Source: Immersiella caudata (taxonomy: Eukaryota > Ascomycota > Sordariomycetes > Sordariales > Lasiosphaeriaceae). Taken from it: a DNA stretch of 64,000 nucleotides. Within the stretch, counting starts at the first letter, position 1, and each line of letters opens with the position of its first letter. This document shows positions 20,562 to 32,900 of the stretch, one piece after another. Where the stretch lies: positions 1,178,001 to 1,242,000 of the forward strand of contig JAULSU010000004.1 in the NCBI GenBank assembly GCA_030512335.1, read 5' to 3'. The translations under genes were made by a program, and so were the position numbers. The notes beneath the pieces are model-generated. The model was not told where the DNA came from. It ran no database searches and saw nothing but the letters and a program-made list of their open reading frames with translations.

Positions 20562-23500
20562 TTAGTCGATCTCAATGACTTCCACCTCTTGCCTGCGCGC
20601 GATCGTGGGGGGCGCCGCAACCTTTGTTGGCACAACAGAACCCTCCTCGTCGCTGTCGAGATCGTCGTCTGCCTCCACCACGACCGTCCAAGTCCCATCT
20701 TGATTGACGCGCATCGACTTCGTTTGCAGTTTGCCTTCCTCCGCAAGCCTCTGGCGAACTTGGAGAAGAAAGCCATCTATACGAAGACTGTAAGGCCTCG
20801 CGTCTTTGTCGCATATAGGACAGCGCCACTTGTCTGGGAATGTGGGCTCTACTGCGCTCGGGCATTCACACAGGATGTCCCCATGCGGGCAATTTTGGGC
20901 CTGTTTGGGGAGTCGGCTGTTCAGCATGTTCTCCAGATCAAAACATTCCATATGAGTGCAAGCCACACCGCGGGCAGGCGTTTCGAATATGACTGCCGAA
21001 AACGGGTCTGCGAGATCGATCGCCAGGTTAGGTTCGTCGAATACCACGCCGTCATCAGATGAAGAAGAACCTGTCAGACGCTGTCTGATAGTCTGCAGGG
21101 TTTGTTCAGGAGGTATGATTCCGCTTTGCCTGACCAGTTTGATCACTTCTGAATGGCTGAGTGTCTCAAGCAACTCGACAGCCACGAAGCGATCGCCCGA
21201 GGCTTCTCGAGCCTGCTCGGGAAGTGCAATAGTGATGTTGTTGCTGCCGCAAACGACCAAGTCTGTTAGCTCAATGGCAAGATCCTTCCCGTTGTGCGGC
21301 TTTCTCCGAATATCAGCAATGCGCCCGTTACATGTGATGTATATGTTAGTTGGCCAGCTCGTATCCATCGTCACCCATTGCTGTTCGCTGAGAGCCTTGT
21401 TTGGGATTGTTACTTTGCAAGCCCGCAATCTCCACCTGAGGGAACCGTTGAAGTGCTCAACAACTGCCGAACGATCAACCACCGAGATGGGGGAAGCCAG
21501 CTTGAGTTGCTCCTTGGTAACTTCGAAGTTGAGCGTCTGCACGACGGTCTTGGGAGTTATGAGCACTGGCCCAACCGGAAGTGACTTTGGCGCCTGGTAG
21601 AATCTTTCCGTTCTACCTTTGACGATACGCTTCGGGCTTCGAGAAGAGGCTTGGTGCAAGCCCATTAAGACTGCTTTCCGGTCTTGGCTATCATAGGGCC
21701 AGTCTGTTCGGGTTATCACCTGCCCCGCAGGCGGTAATAGAGGCCGATCTGGGTTCGCCAACGTCCCGTGAGCCAGCACCTGGTGCGGTTGGGGGAACAT
21801 GGCAAAGGATCCGTTGACCCCATGATGGACATCTCCGGTCACTGAATATGGCCTGGTGACTGGCGAGGGATGATTTCCAACATCAGGCGCTCGTAGCTGC
21901 GAAATCGCCAGCTGCTGGGTTGGCGGGGCGAAGTTATTTGCGTTCAGCAGTGGCGGGCTGTCGATACCAAGTCCGATACTCTGCTGTGTTTGTTGCCGCT
22001 GCTGAACGTTTGATAGATGTGCCTGGTGCACTTGTCCGATTTGCTGCATTTGTAGCTGTTGTCGCCGTTGCTGTTGTTGAAACTGTTGTTGCAACTGTTG
22101 TTGGTGGAGTTGCTGATGTTGAAATTGTTGGCTCATCTGCGGGTCCTGTAGCTGCAGCTGTTGCTGAGCGATATGTTGTAGGTGAACAGTGGCAGGATAC
22201 AACTGTCCTTGTGTATTTTGATTTTGCCCATAGTGTGTTATCGGAACACCCTCCCCTTGATATGACAGCGTAGGTATTGGTGCAGCTGGGGGCGGAACCA
22301 ACTGCCCATAGCCCTGACTATAGCTAGATGCAACTGGAACCGGACCCGTTGGAGAAGCATCGGAATGGGTCCGTGGCCCATTTGAAGGAACCACCTGGGC
22401 CCGGGCGGCGAATATAGGTGATTGCACAGCGGAAGGACTTGCGGAGGAAACGGCAGTTCTTGTCGTGGGACTCCCTTGCTCGACTGCGGCAACGATGTTC
22501 CTGTATATCCTCGCCAGTTGCCCGTTCCATGCCAGGTTCTCTTCGATGGTTCCGTCGACGATGCTCCGCTTTTGGTCTCGTTTGAACAGCTCTTCCATTT
22601 GCACCCCCAAGGGACCGTCCAAAACCCCTAGCCTCCTCCTGCAGGCCGTGAAGAAGATTATTTGCAAGACCGTCGAGTGGCAGCCTAGACCATCCTTGAG
22701 TTCGTGCACCATATAGGGATACCTACGGTTCAGAAGTTCGGTTGTAAGAATCGGGAACTTGTTCGCAAGGTTCCCCAAGAAGACAGAAACCTGCTCTATG
22801 GTTGTCGTGTATGCCGGCGTGGCGATTAACTGGCTGATCGGGGCCGGGAATGCCGCGAAAAAAGACCTTGTCGGAGCTGAGATAAGCTGGTTCTTCTTAA
22901 GAACCGACTCAAGAACAGAGAAGGCCCGGTCGGTTGTAGACGGGGGGTGGTGGAGAAAGCCCTGGACACTCGCGGGTGACTCTGACCAGATGCAAAAGAG
23001 CTGGTGCAAGGTTAAGAAGAAGATGTCTTCCTCAACACAGGCAGTCTTGAGGAGCTGTAACCGTGGCTTCTCGACGTCCGCAGTTATGTTTTGGTCGCCG
23101 CCACGGGCCCGAACATGTGAGTCAACTTTGTGGACAAGTGGCGCGAATCTCATGTGCATGGCCGGACTGCCGAGCATTAGTACGGGATTGGGGTTCCTGC
23201 TGTTTCTGGAGGAAACCAACTCTGTCCGGCGCCTCTTCGCAGGAGGGGCGCCATTTTGCACCACTGGTGAGTTCCTCAGCACCTGCCCTTGCCCCGATGC
23301 CGCTCCGCTAGCAGAACTACCAAATGAGTTCGACTGTACCACTGAAGAGCCAGTATATGTTGCAACCCCAAGATCTGGGGACAGTCCTACATTGTTGCTA
23401 GCAAGCACCGGAGTCGGTCTGTTTGTCGGAGAGAACTGAGCTGCTGTTACCGGCGGAGGAGCATCGATAGAGAGATCGTGGACGAACCGAGCCTCAGCGA

Positions 23501-23935
23501 CCGGAAGACTGTGCGCGGGATTCGCCATGATTTGCGCCCCTGGAAGCGCAGCCGGGTGTGGATTCGGGCTGTCATGCGCATTCGACACAGCGGGGCTCGG
23601 CTCGTCACTAGGAGCAGGCGAGAGTAAGACGCTTTGCGCGAATCTTGATAGACACGTGTAACGTCAGCTCACTGTCTCCCACAACCATGCAAACACTACT
23701 CGAGGCTGTCCAGTCTCCAGAAACCGAGAGGGATGACTTACTGTGGCGGAACAGCCTGAGGTGCGGACTGCCGGAATGAGGCTGGACGGTATGTCGGTTT
23801 TACGGCGGTTCCTGTTATCCATGACTTTTGCTGCCTCCCACCGCTCAGAAAGGTGGTGACGGTGGCGTTTGATGATGCGATCGACTGTTTGCCACCAAGA
23901 GAAGACTTCGGTGGTCCTCCAGAGTGCGCGGGCAT
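20562..23935 (-). CDS. SP-RING (MIZ) zinc-finger SUMO E3 ligase
   Basis: Exons 23935-23742 and 23643-20562 give 1091 residues. Exon 1 starts MPAHSGGPPKSSLGGKQ in good context; the intron 23644-23741 has a GTAAGT donor, a GCTGAC branch site and a CAAG end, the only acceptor I find that joins the frames. The SP-RING near the C-terminus has its zinc ligands in CTHMECF (from residue 960), NCPHG and CPIC (1006-1009). A PINIT-like segment precedes it (SLRWRLRACKVTIPNKAL, STWPTNIYITCNGRI-like). No SAP domain is visible, so it resembles ZMIZ/MIZ-type more than yeast Siz1. A Gln-rich stretch (about 470-540) is prion-like in composition. The last residues VEVIEID, near an acidic DSDEEGS, fit a SUMO-interacting motif. 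The role inferred is SUMO transfer from Ubc9 to nuclear substrates. Confidence 0.88.
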
Positions 23936-25470
23936 GGTATTATCAGCCCAGACATCTGCTCGAGACGGCGCGTTCGGTTTCTTCGGCGAAGGGAGACTGG
24001 CGATGACTGGTAAGCAGCCGCGAATGCAAGGTGAGGTTTGTGGGGCAGTTGGCGACTGCGTAACAGTAGGGGGGGAAAGAGAGAGAGACAAACCATGGAC
24101 CCAAGATGGGATGAAAGATGGCAGCTGCGTCGTGGCCTCACAAACAAGGCAGGGGCGCGTCCCTAGAGGTAAATGACTACGGGAAGAGGTATCTGGGCGT
24201 GTTCGCCGGAGTTGTCGGAAAGTACAAGACACGACTGGGTTCGATTCGGACGGAGGAAGACGGGCAGCTCTGGATAGCGGAGACTGGCGGACAAAGGATC
24301 GGAGGACCAGAACAGGTGGCGCTCCTCAAGGCAGCCTCAAGACGGCTCGGCGCAACACCCCATGTGGTCTTCTGTTGAATATCGTTCAGGGTTTCCTCGG
24401 ATTTTCACGGTCTAGTGGTGGAGAGAGAGGATGATGATGTTGGGAATCTGCGCTTCACGGCTCATTGAGCGTGACAGCCCAGCTGCACTTTGCGGTGTAC
24501 TCTGGCTGACCAATCACGAGGCTTCATCCCAGGTTGGGGTGGGGCGGTCAGTGCTCTGCTGCCTCAACCCGCTGAAGCGTCAGTCCAAGCTCATCCATCC
24601 TGGTCGCTCACACGGACATCATCATCCGATTTCTTAGCAGTGAGAAGTGAGCTGGCAAACAATGGAAGTGATATTTTGGGTCTACTGAAAGCGTGATGGC
24701 GGTGAGGAGGCAAGCACCAAACAGATAAGTACAGGGTTAAGGGTTTGGGCAATCTTTGCCGTGAATGCTGTGTCCATATCACACCAGTGTAGCCCAGCGG
24801 GATTGATCAAATGGACTTCTCCCGCATATGGTCGAAAGAAGCGTCATCTTTGGGTGTGGGGCACCTAAATGGCATTGAGGAGCCGTGCCTATCTCAAAAC
24901 GTGAAGCATATTCTTCCATGTCTCCACGGCGTGAGTCTTCGCCTTCAATCTCAGCCGAGAGCGGCTTCAAGAATGAATACCCCGCAGGAGACTCACACAG
25001 GGCAGTTCCACAGGGCTGCACACAAGAGACCTGAAAGCCTAAACCGGAACTCGTCAGCCCGACGTGTTACGCTGGACCAATGTTGACCAAAAATGTCCAA
25101 AAGAGTAGGAAGGTATTAGGCCTATTGCCACCATACGGAAAGTATTTTAAAAGGCCCGTGTATCATGTAATATACTTACCTCATGGAAGACATTACAAAG
25201 AGCGCCGCACATGTTCAGTCCTTGACTGCGCTCAGCATGTCCAAGCGGCTGAAAGACAAGCATGGGAGAGGCAGTGGGTCTGGCAAGGCAATTGCGGGGT
25301 TTCTGGGTAAGAGCTGAGAGCATATGCTGTCCAATGAGAAGCCTTGCCGGGACGGTGCGAGTCGCCCATCCGGCAAAGCTTAACTTTTACTCTGGGGTCG
25401 ATGTTTGAAGGAAAAAAATCCAAGGCTTCAAACCGAAAACTCAACAACCCGCCAACCCATCACCACAACC
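23936..25470. other. Divergent promoter region of the SUMO ligase and UTP15
   Basis: 1.5 kb between divergent start codons. It carries purine-rich leader-like sequence near 24070-24100 and a C-rich leader before 25471. No gene, RNA gene or repeat supported. Confidence 0.55.
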
Positions 25471-27141
25471 ATGGCGGCGCAAGTTCTCCCACTCCCTCAA
25501 TTGAAACTGCCGATGGGGCCTAGCCCCGTCACCCCGGAGCAGCGCTATTGGAAATCGTTCAGAAGCCAAAAGTCGCACACCTCAACGGCGGCATGGCCCA
25601 TCTCGCACATCAGCTTCCCCGCCACGGCGGGCGCGACCTCCTCAAGCTCGCTGGTTGCTGCCGCTAAGGTGAACGACCTCTTCGCCGTAACATCTGGTCC
25701 CCGCGTCGACATCTTCTCCATCCGTAAGCGCGAACTCCTGAAAACGATCGGGCGATTCGACAGCGAGGCCCACAGCGGTGAGATTCGTGCCGATGGCCGC
25801 GTCTTGGTGGCCGGCGAGGACTCCGGAAAGATGCAAGTCTTCGATGTCGGTGGCGGCACCCGCGCCGTCATTCTTAAGACGTGGCACATTCATAAGCAGC
25901 CGGTCTGGGCGACAAAATGGTCGCCAACCGAACTCACGACGCTCATGAGCGCCAGTGACGACAAGACAGTGCGCCTCTGGGACCTTCCGTCCAACAATCC
26001 AAGCCTCACGTTTACTGGCCATTCAGACTATGTACGGAGCGGCGCCTTCATGCCCGGCGGCAACAGCAATATTCTCGTCACAGGTTCCTACGACGAGACC
26101 GTCCGTGTTTGGGATGCCCGCGCTTCAAGCAGCTCTGTCCTTACCTTCAAACATGCCGACCCCATCGAGGATGTGCTTCCTTTACCCTCCGGCACCACTA
26201 TTCTCGCAGCATCAGGCAGTGCCATCTCCGTTCTCGACCTCGTCGCTGCCAAACCCCTTCGTCTCATCACAAACCATCAAAAGACAGTAACAACCCTGTC
26301 CTTAGCCTCCAACGGTCGTCGTGTTATCAGCGGTAGCCTGGATGGACACGTCAAGGTGTTTGAGACTTCGGGGTGGAATGTTGTTTCCAGCTCCAAATAC
26401 CCAAGTCCTATTCTCTCGCTATCCGTCATCGCTGCCGGCGCGACCCAGGAGGATCGCCATTTGGCTGTTGGTATGCAATCAGGAGTGCTGTCGCTGCGGA
26501 CACGCCTCTCAGGTGCAGCGGCTAACAAGGCACGCGAACGTGCTGCTGAGGAAGCCGCACGCGACATCGGAACCGAGGCGCTGGAGCGACTGGATGCGCA
26601 GAAAGCAAAGCGCAAGCGACGGGAGCTGACGTCCAAGGCCATGGACCTTCTCGGTGAGAGCGTCGACGCCGCCATTCCTGCGGGGGCATCTCGAACCCCT
26701 GGAGCACGCGGATCGAAGCGTGCAGTCAAGCTCAAGCCTTGGCAACGGGATTTCCGCGAGGGCCGATACGCCTCTGCGCTGGACCGAGTCCTCGACCCCT
26801 CGAGCAACGACTTCCACAGTCAGACTGTGCTGACGCTCCTTGTTGCACTGAGACACCGCTCCGCACTGCGCGATGCTCTCAAGGACCGCGACGAGGTCAC
26901 AGTCCTCCCTATCCTCAAATGGGTCCGCAAGCATCTGCCGTCGACGCGCTTCTCAAGTATCTGCATAGATGTTGCCTTCCATCTTCTTGATCTTTACAGC
27001 GAATACGTCGGTGGCAGCACGGTACTCGCTTCCCAATTCAGGATGCTCTATGGCCGAGTGAAACTAGAAGTGGAGAAGTCCCAAATGGCCATCATGACGG
27101 GCGGGATGGTAGAAAGTTTAATGGTTGGAGGCGCGGAATAA
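25471..27141 (+). CDS. UTP15: U3 snoRNP / t-UTP subunit Utp15 (WD40)
   Basis: Intronless, 556 residues from the ATG at 25471 (ACC before, GCG after). The N-terminal part is a WD40 propeller with recognisable blades: HKQPVWATKWSPTE then DDKTVRLWDL; GHSDYVRSGAFMPG then GSYDETVRVWD; HQKTVTTLSL then GSLDGHVKVFE. From about residue 380 comes the UTP15 C-terminal helical domain, with KPWQRDFREGRYASALDRVL and TVLTLLVALRHRSALRDALK. Utp15 belongs to the t-UTP/UtpA complex of the small-subunit processome in the nucleolus, supporting pre-rRNA transcription and early 18S processing. With DIM1 and two ribosomal-protein genes upstream it adds to a ribosome-biogenesis-rich stretch. Size and domain order match the family. 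Confidence 0.93.
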   Translation: MAAQVLPLPQLKLPMGPSPVTPEQRYWKSFRSQKSHTSTAAWPISHISFPATAGATSSSSLVAAAKVNDLFAVTSGPRVDIFSIRKRELLKTIGRFDSEAHSGEIRADGRVLVAGEDSGKMQVFDVGGGTRAVILKTWHIHKQPVWATKWSPTELTTLMSASDDKTVRLWDLPSNNPSLTFTGHSDYVRSGAFMPGGNSNILVTGSYDETVRVWDARASSSSVLTFKHADPIEDVLPLPSGTTILAASGSAISVLDLVAAKPLRLITNHQKTVTTLSLASNGRRVISGSLDGHVKVFETSGWNVVSSSKYPSPILSLSVIAAGATQEDRHLAVGMQSGVLSLRTRLSGAAANKARERAAEEAARDIGTEALERLDAQKAKRKRRELTSKAMDLLGESVDAAIPAGASRTPGARGSKRAVKLKPWQRDFREGRYASALDRVLDPSSNDFHSQTVLTLLVALRHRSALRDALKDRDEVTVLPILKWVRKHLPSTRFSSICIDVAFHLLDLYSEYVGGSTVLASQFRMLYGRVKLEVEKSQMAIMTGGMVESLMVGGAE

Positions 27142-28441
27142 AGGGCCCGCACAGAGTTAGCTGCTTATATGCTCCCTGTGGAAATTGCATTGCGTCGGCG
27201 TTCTTTGGATGTTTTCTTTGCCACCAGATGTGCACTGGGACATGGCTGGGGAGGGAAAAGCTTCATTTCTGTCTTGTACGGGAAGATACCAACGAGACCA
27301 GCACATGTAGATATAAAGCGGTGGGATCATCCCGACATTAGTCACGCCTCACCTCAGGCTCTTGGCATTGTGACCACATGTAATGACTGGCGGCCCTCTT
27401 GGGTCCAAAGCCAGAAGTCATCTGCTTCATTGACTCCGTTCAATCCAAGTCACATGCCCCTTTTTGTTCATGTGTCTGAAGGTGCTACCAAGTATGTAAT
27501 ACAAAAATTCAGGACGGAGGCGGCCCTTCGCAACCCGGGAGATAGGTATCTTGGGTAATTTTCAGCTCCAGGGACAACGCTGTCTCTAGTTGACTGAAAC
27601 TAGTAGTAGAGGAAGTCGACCTTCACTGACACCAACAAGGCCCTTGGTCTGAGGACCTGCCGTGGCGTGGAGCATTCAAGGCCCAACTGGAGGGCTGAAA
27701 GGCCTCAAAACAATTCGTCCAGACGACGGGGTCAGGTTGTAGTTCCGTCGAACCTTTCCGGGCTCATGCGAACCTCAACGGTTGGAAGGCTAACGTAAAA
27801 CCGTCAATAGGGTGACTCTAATAACTCCTCCTTAGCGGACTCCGGGGCTGGCCCCAGGGCGCCGAACGTCGAGAATGATAAGCATTGCCTTGGGCAGTAT
27901 GTTGCGATCGCACTGCTAACTTAAGTTGCCGATTCAGGGGTGGATTCGATCTTGGGCCGCTAACAAACTTGCTAGTCGGGCCCGCTGAGTTTTGCGAAGC
28001 TCTAAGACCGTGTCAGCCTTTTACAGCTTCTCTTCGGTGTGCTGGCGCACAACCTGAGAGGTGAATGTTAACCCTAGAGGCCTTAGTATATCCCACTAGC
28101 TCCTGAGGATTACAGACCACCGTGCCATGATTAGCGCATGGTCCAGGGCACCCCTTCGATCGACGAACGTGGTCGAAGGCACCATACTTCAGTCGCCGGG
28201 AAGTATGCCGCCATGAGCACGAAAGCCCGATTGGTGAACAATTTCGATCGATACTCGTGGCCATCGTCCTCGAAGTCGATTACGTCAAGAGACGACATCA
28301 GTCTCAGGCGTATGTTCGTCGACTCCGGCGCGAAAAGGGTGAATATAAGACTGCCTATCCCTTCAAGTTAAAAAGTCGATTTCCACATCATCCCTTCACA
28401 TCGAACAATACCAACTCAACACCACAAACCATACGTTCAAG
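27142..28441. other. Intergenic, upstream region of the Con-6 gene
   Basis: 1.3 kb holding the UTP15 3' flank and the promoter of the conidiation gene. No coding potential or RNA gene seen. A pair of tRNA-T-loop-like words near 27750 and 27945 is not accompanied by a cloverleaf. Confidence 0.55.
28344..28349 (+). promoter_or_regulatory. Possible TATA box of the Con-6 gene
   Basis: TATAAG lies 98 bp before the start codon, a plausible position given a short leader. Conidiation genes of this class are strongly induced in spores, which fits a TATA promoter; the assignment is inference. Confidence 0.4.
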
Positions 28442-28841
28442 ATGCCTACTGATGCTCAGATCGCCGGCGGCCACAAGGCCAACATCAACAACCCCAACAC
28501 CTCCAAGGAGAGCAAGGAGAACAGCAAGAAGGTCTTGGAGAACGAGTTCAACGGCGGCGATGGTACGTCATCGTTTGGACGTGGTGTTCCACATGAAAAT
28601 CGCGGACGCTAATGAGTTCCGTTCTCTAGTTCCCAAGGCCAATGAGTCGCGCGACAAGAACCCCGGAAATGTTGCTGGCGGACTGAAGGCGTAAGCTAAG
28701 CTACATTGCCCTGTTGATCCCTGCGGCAAACCAAACCAAGTGAGCTGAGCTGACGACGCGTGGCACAGTACCCTCAAGAACCCCAACGTCTCCGACGAGG
28801 CTAAGGAGTCTGCCAAGGAGCGTCTTGAGCAGATGGAGTAG
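28442..28841 (+). CDS. Conidiation-specific protein 6 (Con-6) family
   Basis: Exons 28442-28562, 28630-28690 and 28769-28841 encode 84 residues (Neurospora CON-6 is of similar size). The protein is two copies of the Con-6 repeat: GGHKANINNPNTSKESKENS near residue 9 and GGLKATLKNPNVSDEAKESA near residue 57. They are joined by a short linker containing KDKNPGNV-like sequence (ESRDKNPGNV). Donors are GTACGT and GTAAGC; acceptors are CTAG and ACAG, with a GCTGAC branch site in intron 2. It is highly hydrophilic, Lys/Asn/Glu-rich, with no signal peptide. In Neurospora the gene is expressed during conidiation and the protein persists in spores; homologues are thought to protect dormant cells, but the biochemical role is not settled. 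Both introns are phased inside or next to the second repeat. Confidence 0.93.
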
Positions 28842-29905
28842 ACTGATAGTCGGGTTACCAATGGGAGCAATGGCACGAAACGGTCTGCCGGCGAATTCTG
28901 GCGGAATCTGGATGCCTGATGCCTGGGTGACGGTTGGTGCATGACGCTGTAGCAAATGTGAAAATTGTACTGAAATTTTAGGTGCTATTGCGAAGTTATG
29001 TGATATTGTCCCATTGATTGACTAAGCACTCCACTGGTCATTAAGATGCCATCAAGCAGAACATCGTTTTAGGTGACAATCGGCGTATTCGGCTGTGTGG
29101 ACATCTTGAAGTTGTGTTGACATCCACTGCCATTTTTGGATCCTTGCCGATAATCCATCCCACTAGAATGGTTGTTTTGTTCCGATGGCCAGGGGCAGGG
29201 ACGGCTCCTCGAATGCGGGGCTGATGGCGTGTTGGAGGGGCAGGAACGTCAACGAAAGTGGCTCAGAGCTGCACCTCGGGGCAAGGAAATGCATGGCAGG
29301 GCCTCGTCAGTATTCGCTGAAGCATACGGATATGCCCCGAATAGCTCGCAGTGAGGCAGAATGTGAATAATAATCCAACGCCGGATCCGAACAATGATTC
29401 GATGCAGCTCGAGCAATGCAGCCCCCCGCTGCCCGAGAGCTTGGCCAGGGAACGCCCGGCCTCTGGGCGCCCAGCCTCCTGCCACCAGCCACCAAAATCC
29501 GCGGTGGAACCTGGGCGACCAACCACCGAGTTCGACGCGAACCGCAAACCTGCACGCAATCCACCCTTGTTGACCTGCAGCTGCTTTCGGCGTCTGCGCG
29601 CAAGGCCGGTTCAACTCAACTGCTGCAGTTGGTTTTCGTCTCTTCTCAACACCCGGCCGCTCTTTTCTCCCGGCATTCCCATGGTTCCGTAGCTTCTTTT
29701 CATCCTGCCTTTCTCTTCGGAAGTTCTGTGTTTTGTGTTTCTTTTCGTCATTGTGCGCCGCTTCTTCCTAGGCCGACGGCTCAGTGCGGGCGTTGGTCAG
29801 CCGTCACAACAAAGGACGAAGGAGCCTGAGTAAACAACACCGGGCGACGACTTCTGACCTCATGTTCTGAGACAAGCCGGGAGCCGCAACACCTCAGCAG
29901 CCAAG
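28842..29905. other. Intergenic, leader of the C2-domain gene
   Basis: About 1.06 kb with the Con-6 3' flank and, from about 29640, a C/T-rich leader typical of a highly expressed fungal gene. Frames around 29249-29614 and 29416-29829 have no support. Confidence 0.5.
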
Positions 29906-32900
29906 ATGGCATCCAAAGTCAAATCCCACCCTCTCAACGGGATGCACACATCTGGCATCTTCTCGGACATGACGGTCGATGGGCCGGAAATCGGCACTCT
30001 GGTCCTGGTGGTTGATCGGGCGAAGAACCTGCCCAACCGGAAGACAATTGGAAAGCAGGACCCCTACTGCGCCGCGCGCCTGGGTAAAGAGGCCAAGAAG
30101 ACGACCACCGACATTCGCGGCGGTCAAACACCGAAATGGTGAGTCTATCCCGGCGTCTTGAATCGCGGTAAGAGGCTGATAGTGTTTGTCGTGACAGGGA
30201 CCAGGAGCTACGATTTGTTGTCCACGACTCTCCGGACTACTACCAGCTGAAGGTGTCAGTGTTCAACGACGATAAGAAGACCGAGTTGATTGGAGAGGCA
30301 TGGATCGATCTGCGCGACATCATCGTTACCGGCGGCGGACAGAGCGACAAGTGGCATCAGTTGGCCTGCAAGGGCAAGTACGCCGGCGAGGTCCGGATAG
30401 AGATCACATTTTACGACACCCGACCCAAGCCGGAGAAACCCGTCGTGAAAGCCAAGCCGCAAGCGGCGGAGCCAGAGGCGGTCTCGGTCCCTGTTGCGGC
30501 AGGTCCCCGAAGCATGCCAAAACGCCGGCCCTTGCCGTCCGACCCTGTCACTGGCAAGGCACCTCCCTCGCCTGTACCCGATGCCGTTGAGACGCCACCA
30601 AGGCCCCAACCCAATCCGCCGGCCTCATCCTATCTGCCGAGTCAGTCACCGCTTCAACAGCCGGACTACAACACGCCTCCTCCGGCGCCGCCTACCGGGG
30701 CAGGAGGGCGGTACCAGGAGCCCGCAGACCTGCATACCGGGCGCTCTCCAAGTGGAGAATTTGGCACCCCAACCCGCCGTGCCGACATAACCGGTCAGCA
30801 GTACAGGACTCCTGACCGATCCGACCAATATCAGGCGCATCCGGACGATCGCGCCTACAGTCCACATTACCAGCAGCCTAGCCACGACCGCTACGATTCT
30901 AGACCCCAAGAACAATATGACATCCCCCACCGCGATCACCAAAGGGCGAGATCCTTTGAAGAAGACAGACCGCCTCCTCCGCCGGCTCACAGAACTAGGA
31001 CCGGAAGCAACCCTACCATGAATGCCACGTACCAGAGTGGATCTGCGGCAGCCATGCGGCACGACGTGTTAAGAAATGAAGCACACCGACAGTCGGCGAC
31101 AGCGAGTTACCCTGGGCGACCGACATACAAGGCCTACGACTCTGCACCTGCTGGTCCGGTCAACTCCCACTTTTCTAACATGGACCAGCCTTCACCACCA
31201 CGGCATTATTCGTATGACACTAGCTATGATCAGGGTCATCGGTCAATGCAAGCTACTGTTGAGGACGTGCCCGAATCCCCGGACTCAATCCACGGCTCCT
31301 GGGGGAGGCGACGGTCTTTGGCGCCACAGTCCCAGTCCCAGCCGCATTTTGAGCAAGAGTATGACCTAGCTGCAAGCCCTGCCCCCTTGAACCTTTCAGG
31401 AAGAAGGGAACCCGCGGCTCCTCGCTATTCCAATGTTTCTAACATTCCGGACCAGCATCGGTGTCACGACTCGACGGGATACATACCGTCACCCCCGGTG
31501 ATGTCTCCGAGAGACGTCTCCTCCCAATCCGCTGCCCCTAGGCACTTCGGCCGCCATTCGGAAACTTCCTTGACGTCGTATAACTCTCATCCCGACCAAA
31601 GGGCACCAACTTACCGGAATGAAATGGATCACTCCTCTGGACCTTACGACATGCCGCTCGTACCGGCTTCACTCGTGCCCGGCATGGATCCGGCCATTGC
31701 CCAAGAGATCTCAGATCGTTTCCACCAGGAGAGAAACCACCAGCGTCGTTATACTCAACCGCCACCAGTTGAAACGCCGTCGAGAGGTCGCACCATGAGC
31801 GAGATACCCCGAAGGTACGAACAAGATACTTCTCCTGGGCCTTATAATTCGGGCCAGCAGTCTCAAAGCAGGGGCCAACTTGTGTACTCGGGTGGCCCAT
31901 CTACCTCGAGCGTCAACGTGGTGATCAAACAGCGCAACTACTCACCCAACCCGCCTCGGGATCCGAGTCCCAACCCGCGTCACACGATTCGACGAAAATC
32001 GGTCAGTCCCGCTCCACCTCCCACAGGTGAGACTCGACGATTATCTGGTGTTCCCTTTGGGCCCGACTCCTATGACGCGCTCAACCCAGCAGTTGCGACC
32101 TCTGCCGTGAGGGATCCCGCTGCAAGTCGACCAGATTATGACGAGACGACTGGCAAAATCATCACGCATGATGGTCGCGAAATCGACCCCTCAGATCATC
32201 TCCCAATGGAATCATGGGCTCCGGAGCCAGAACCGAAGAAACATTCTAATCCAACATCTGCTGCAAACTCGTCGAAGCCATCGCCACAGACTACATTACC
32301 ATCCTCACGCGCGCAGCGCCTAGCAGGCCGGCCACAGTCAATGTTGCCTAGCAGCGGTGTCCAGTACTCTGGAGGGCCCAGCTACAACGAACCTGCAACA
32401 CCCTCCCCACCCGTTTCTACAGGTCGAAATAGGTTGCAAAAGAAGGCTCACCGCGCGTCCATTGCTGCTGGACCAGTAATGTCGGGGGCCCTACCAGCCA
32501 TGTCTGGTATCAATGGGTCTAGCTTCAGCCGTAGCAATGGGAGTGACGTTGGATCCAGCCCACTTGCGCCGCTGCCGCCGCATCAAGGCAACTTCACACC
32601 GCCACGACAGCTAACCCGCGCATCGACCTATGACTATGCTGGGTCGTCCGAAAATTACAATCCGGGGTACCACGGAAGCGGTTTCAGCCCTGCAGGCAAC
32701 GGGCGAGGCCCCATGCCACCATCCATTCCGGCGAAAGTGCCGCTGGCACTACCAGCACCTCAGTCCCATCAGATGTCCGGGGCGCTCCAGCTACACAGCA
32801 GTAGCTTGGCAGGACGTGGAGAGCTTGATCACTGGGACTACGACGAGCGAGGAAGAGAGCGGGATATGTGGGGCGGAAACTCATCACTAGAGGAAGAAAT

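Noticed and set aside
23586..23588. GTG as a start for the SUMO ligase
   Set aside because: An ATG-initiated first exon at 23935 joins in frame through a plausible intron; GTG starts are not expected in fungal nuclear genes.
27740..27970. tRNA-like words near 27750 and 27945
   Set aside because: No matching acceptor, D- or anticodon stems around them.
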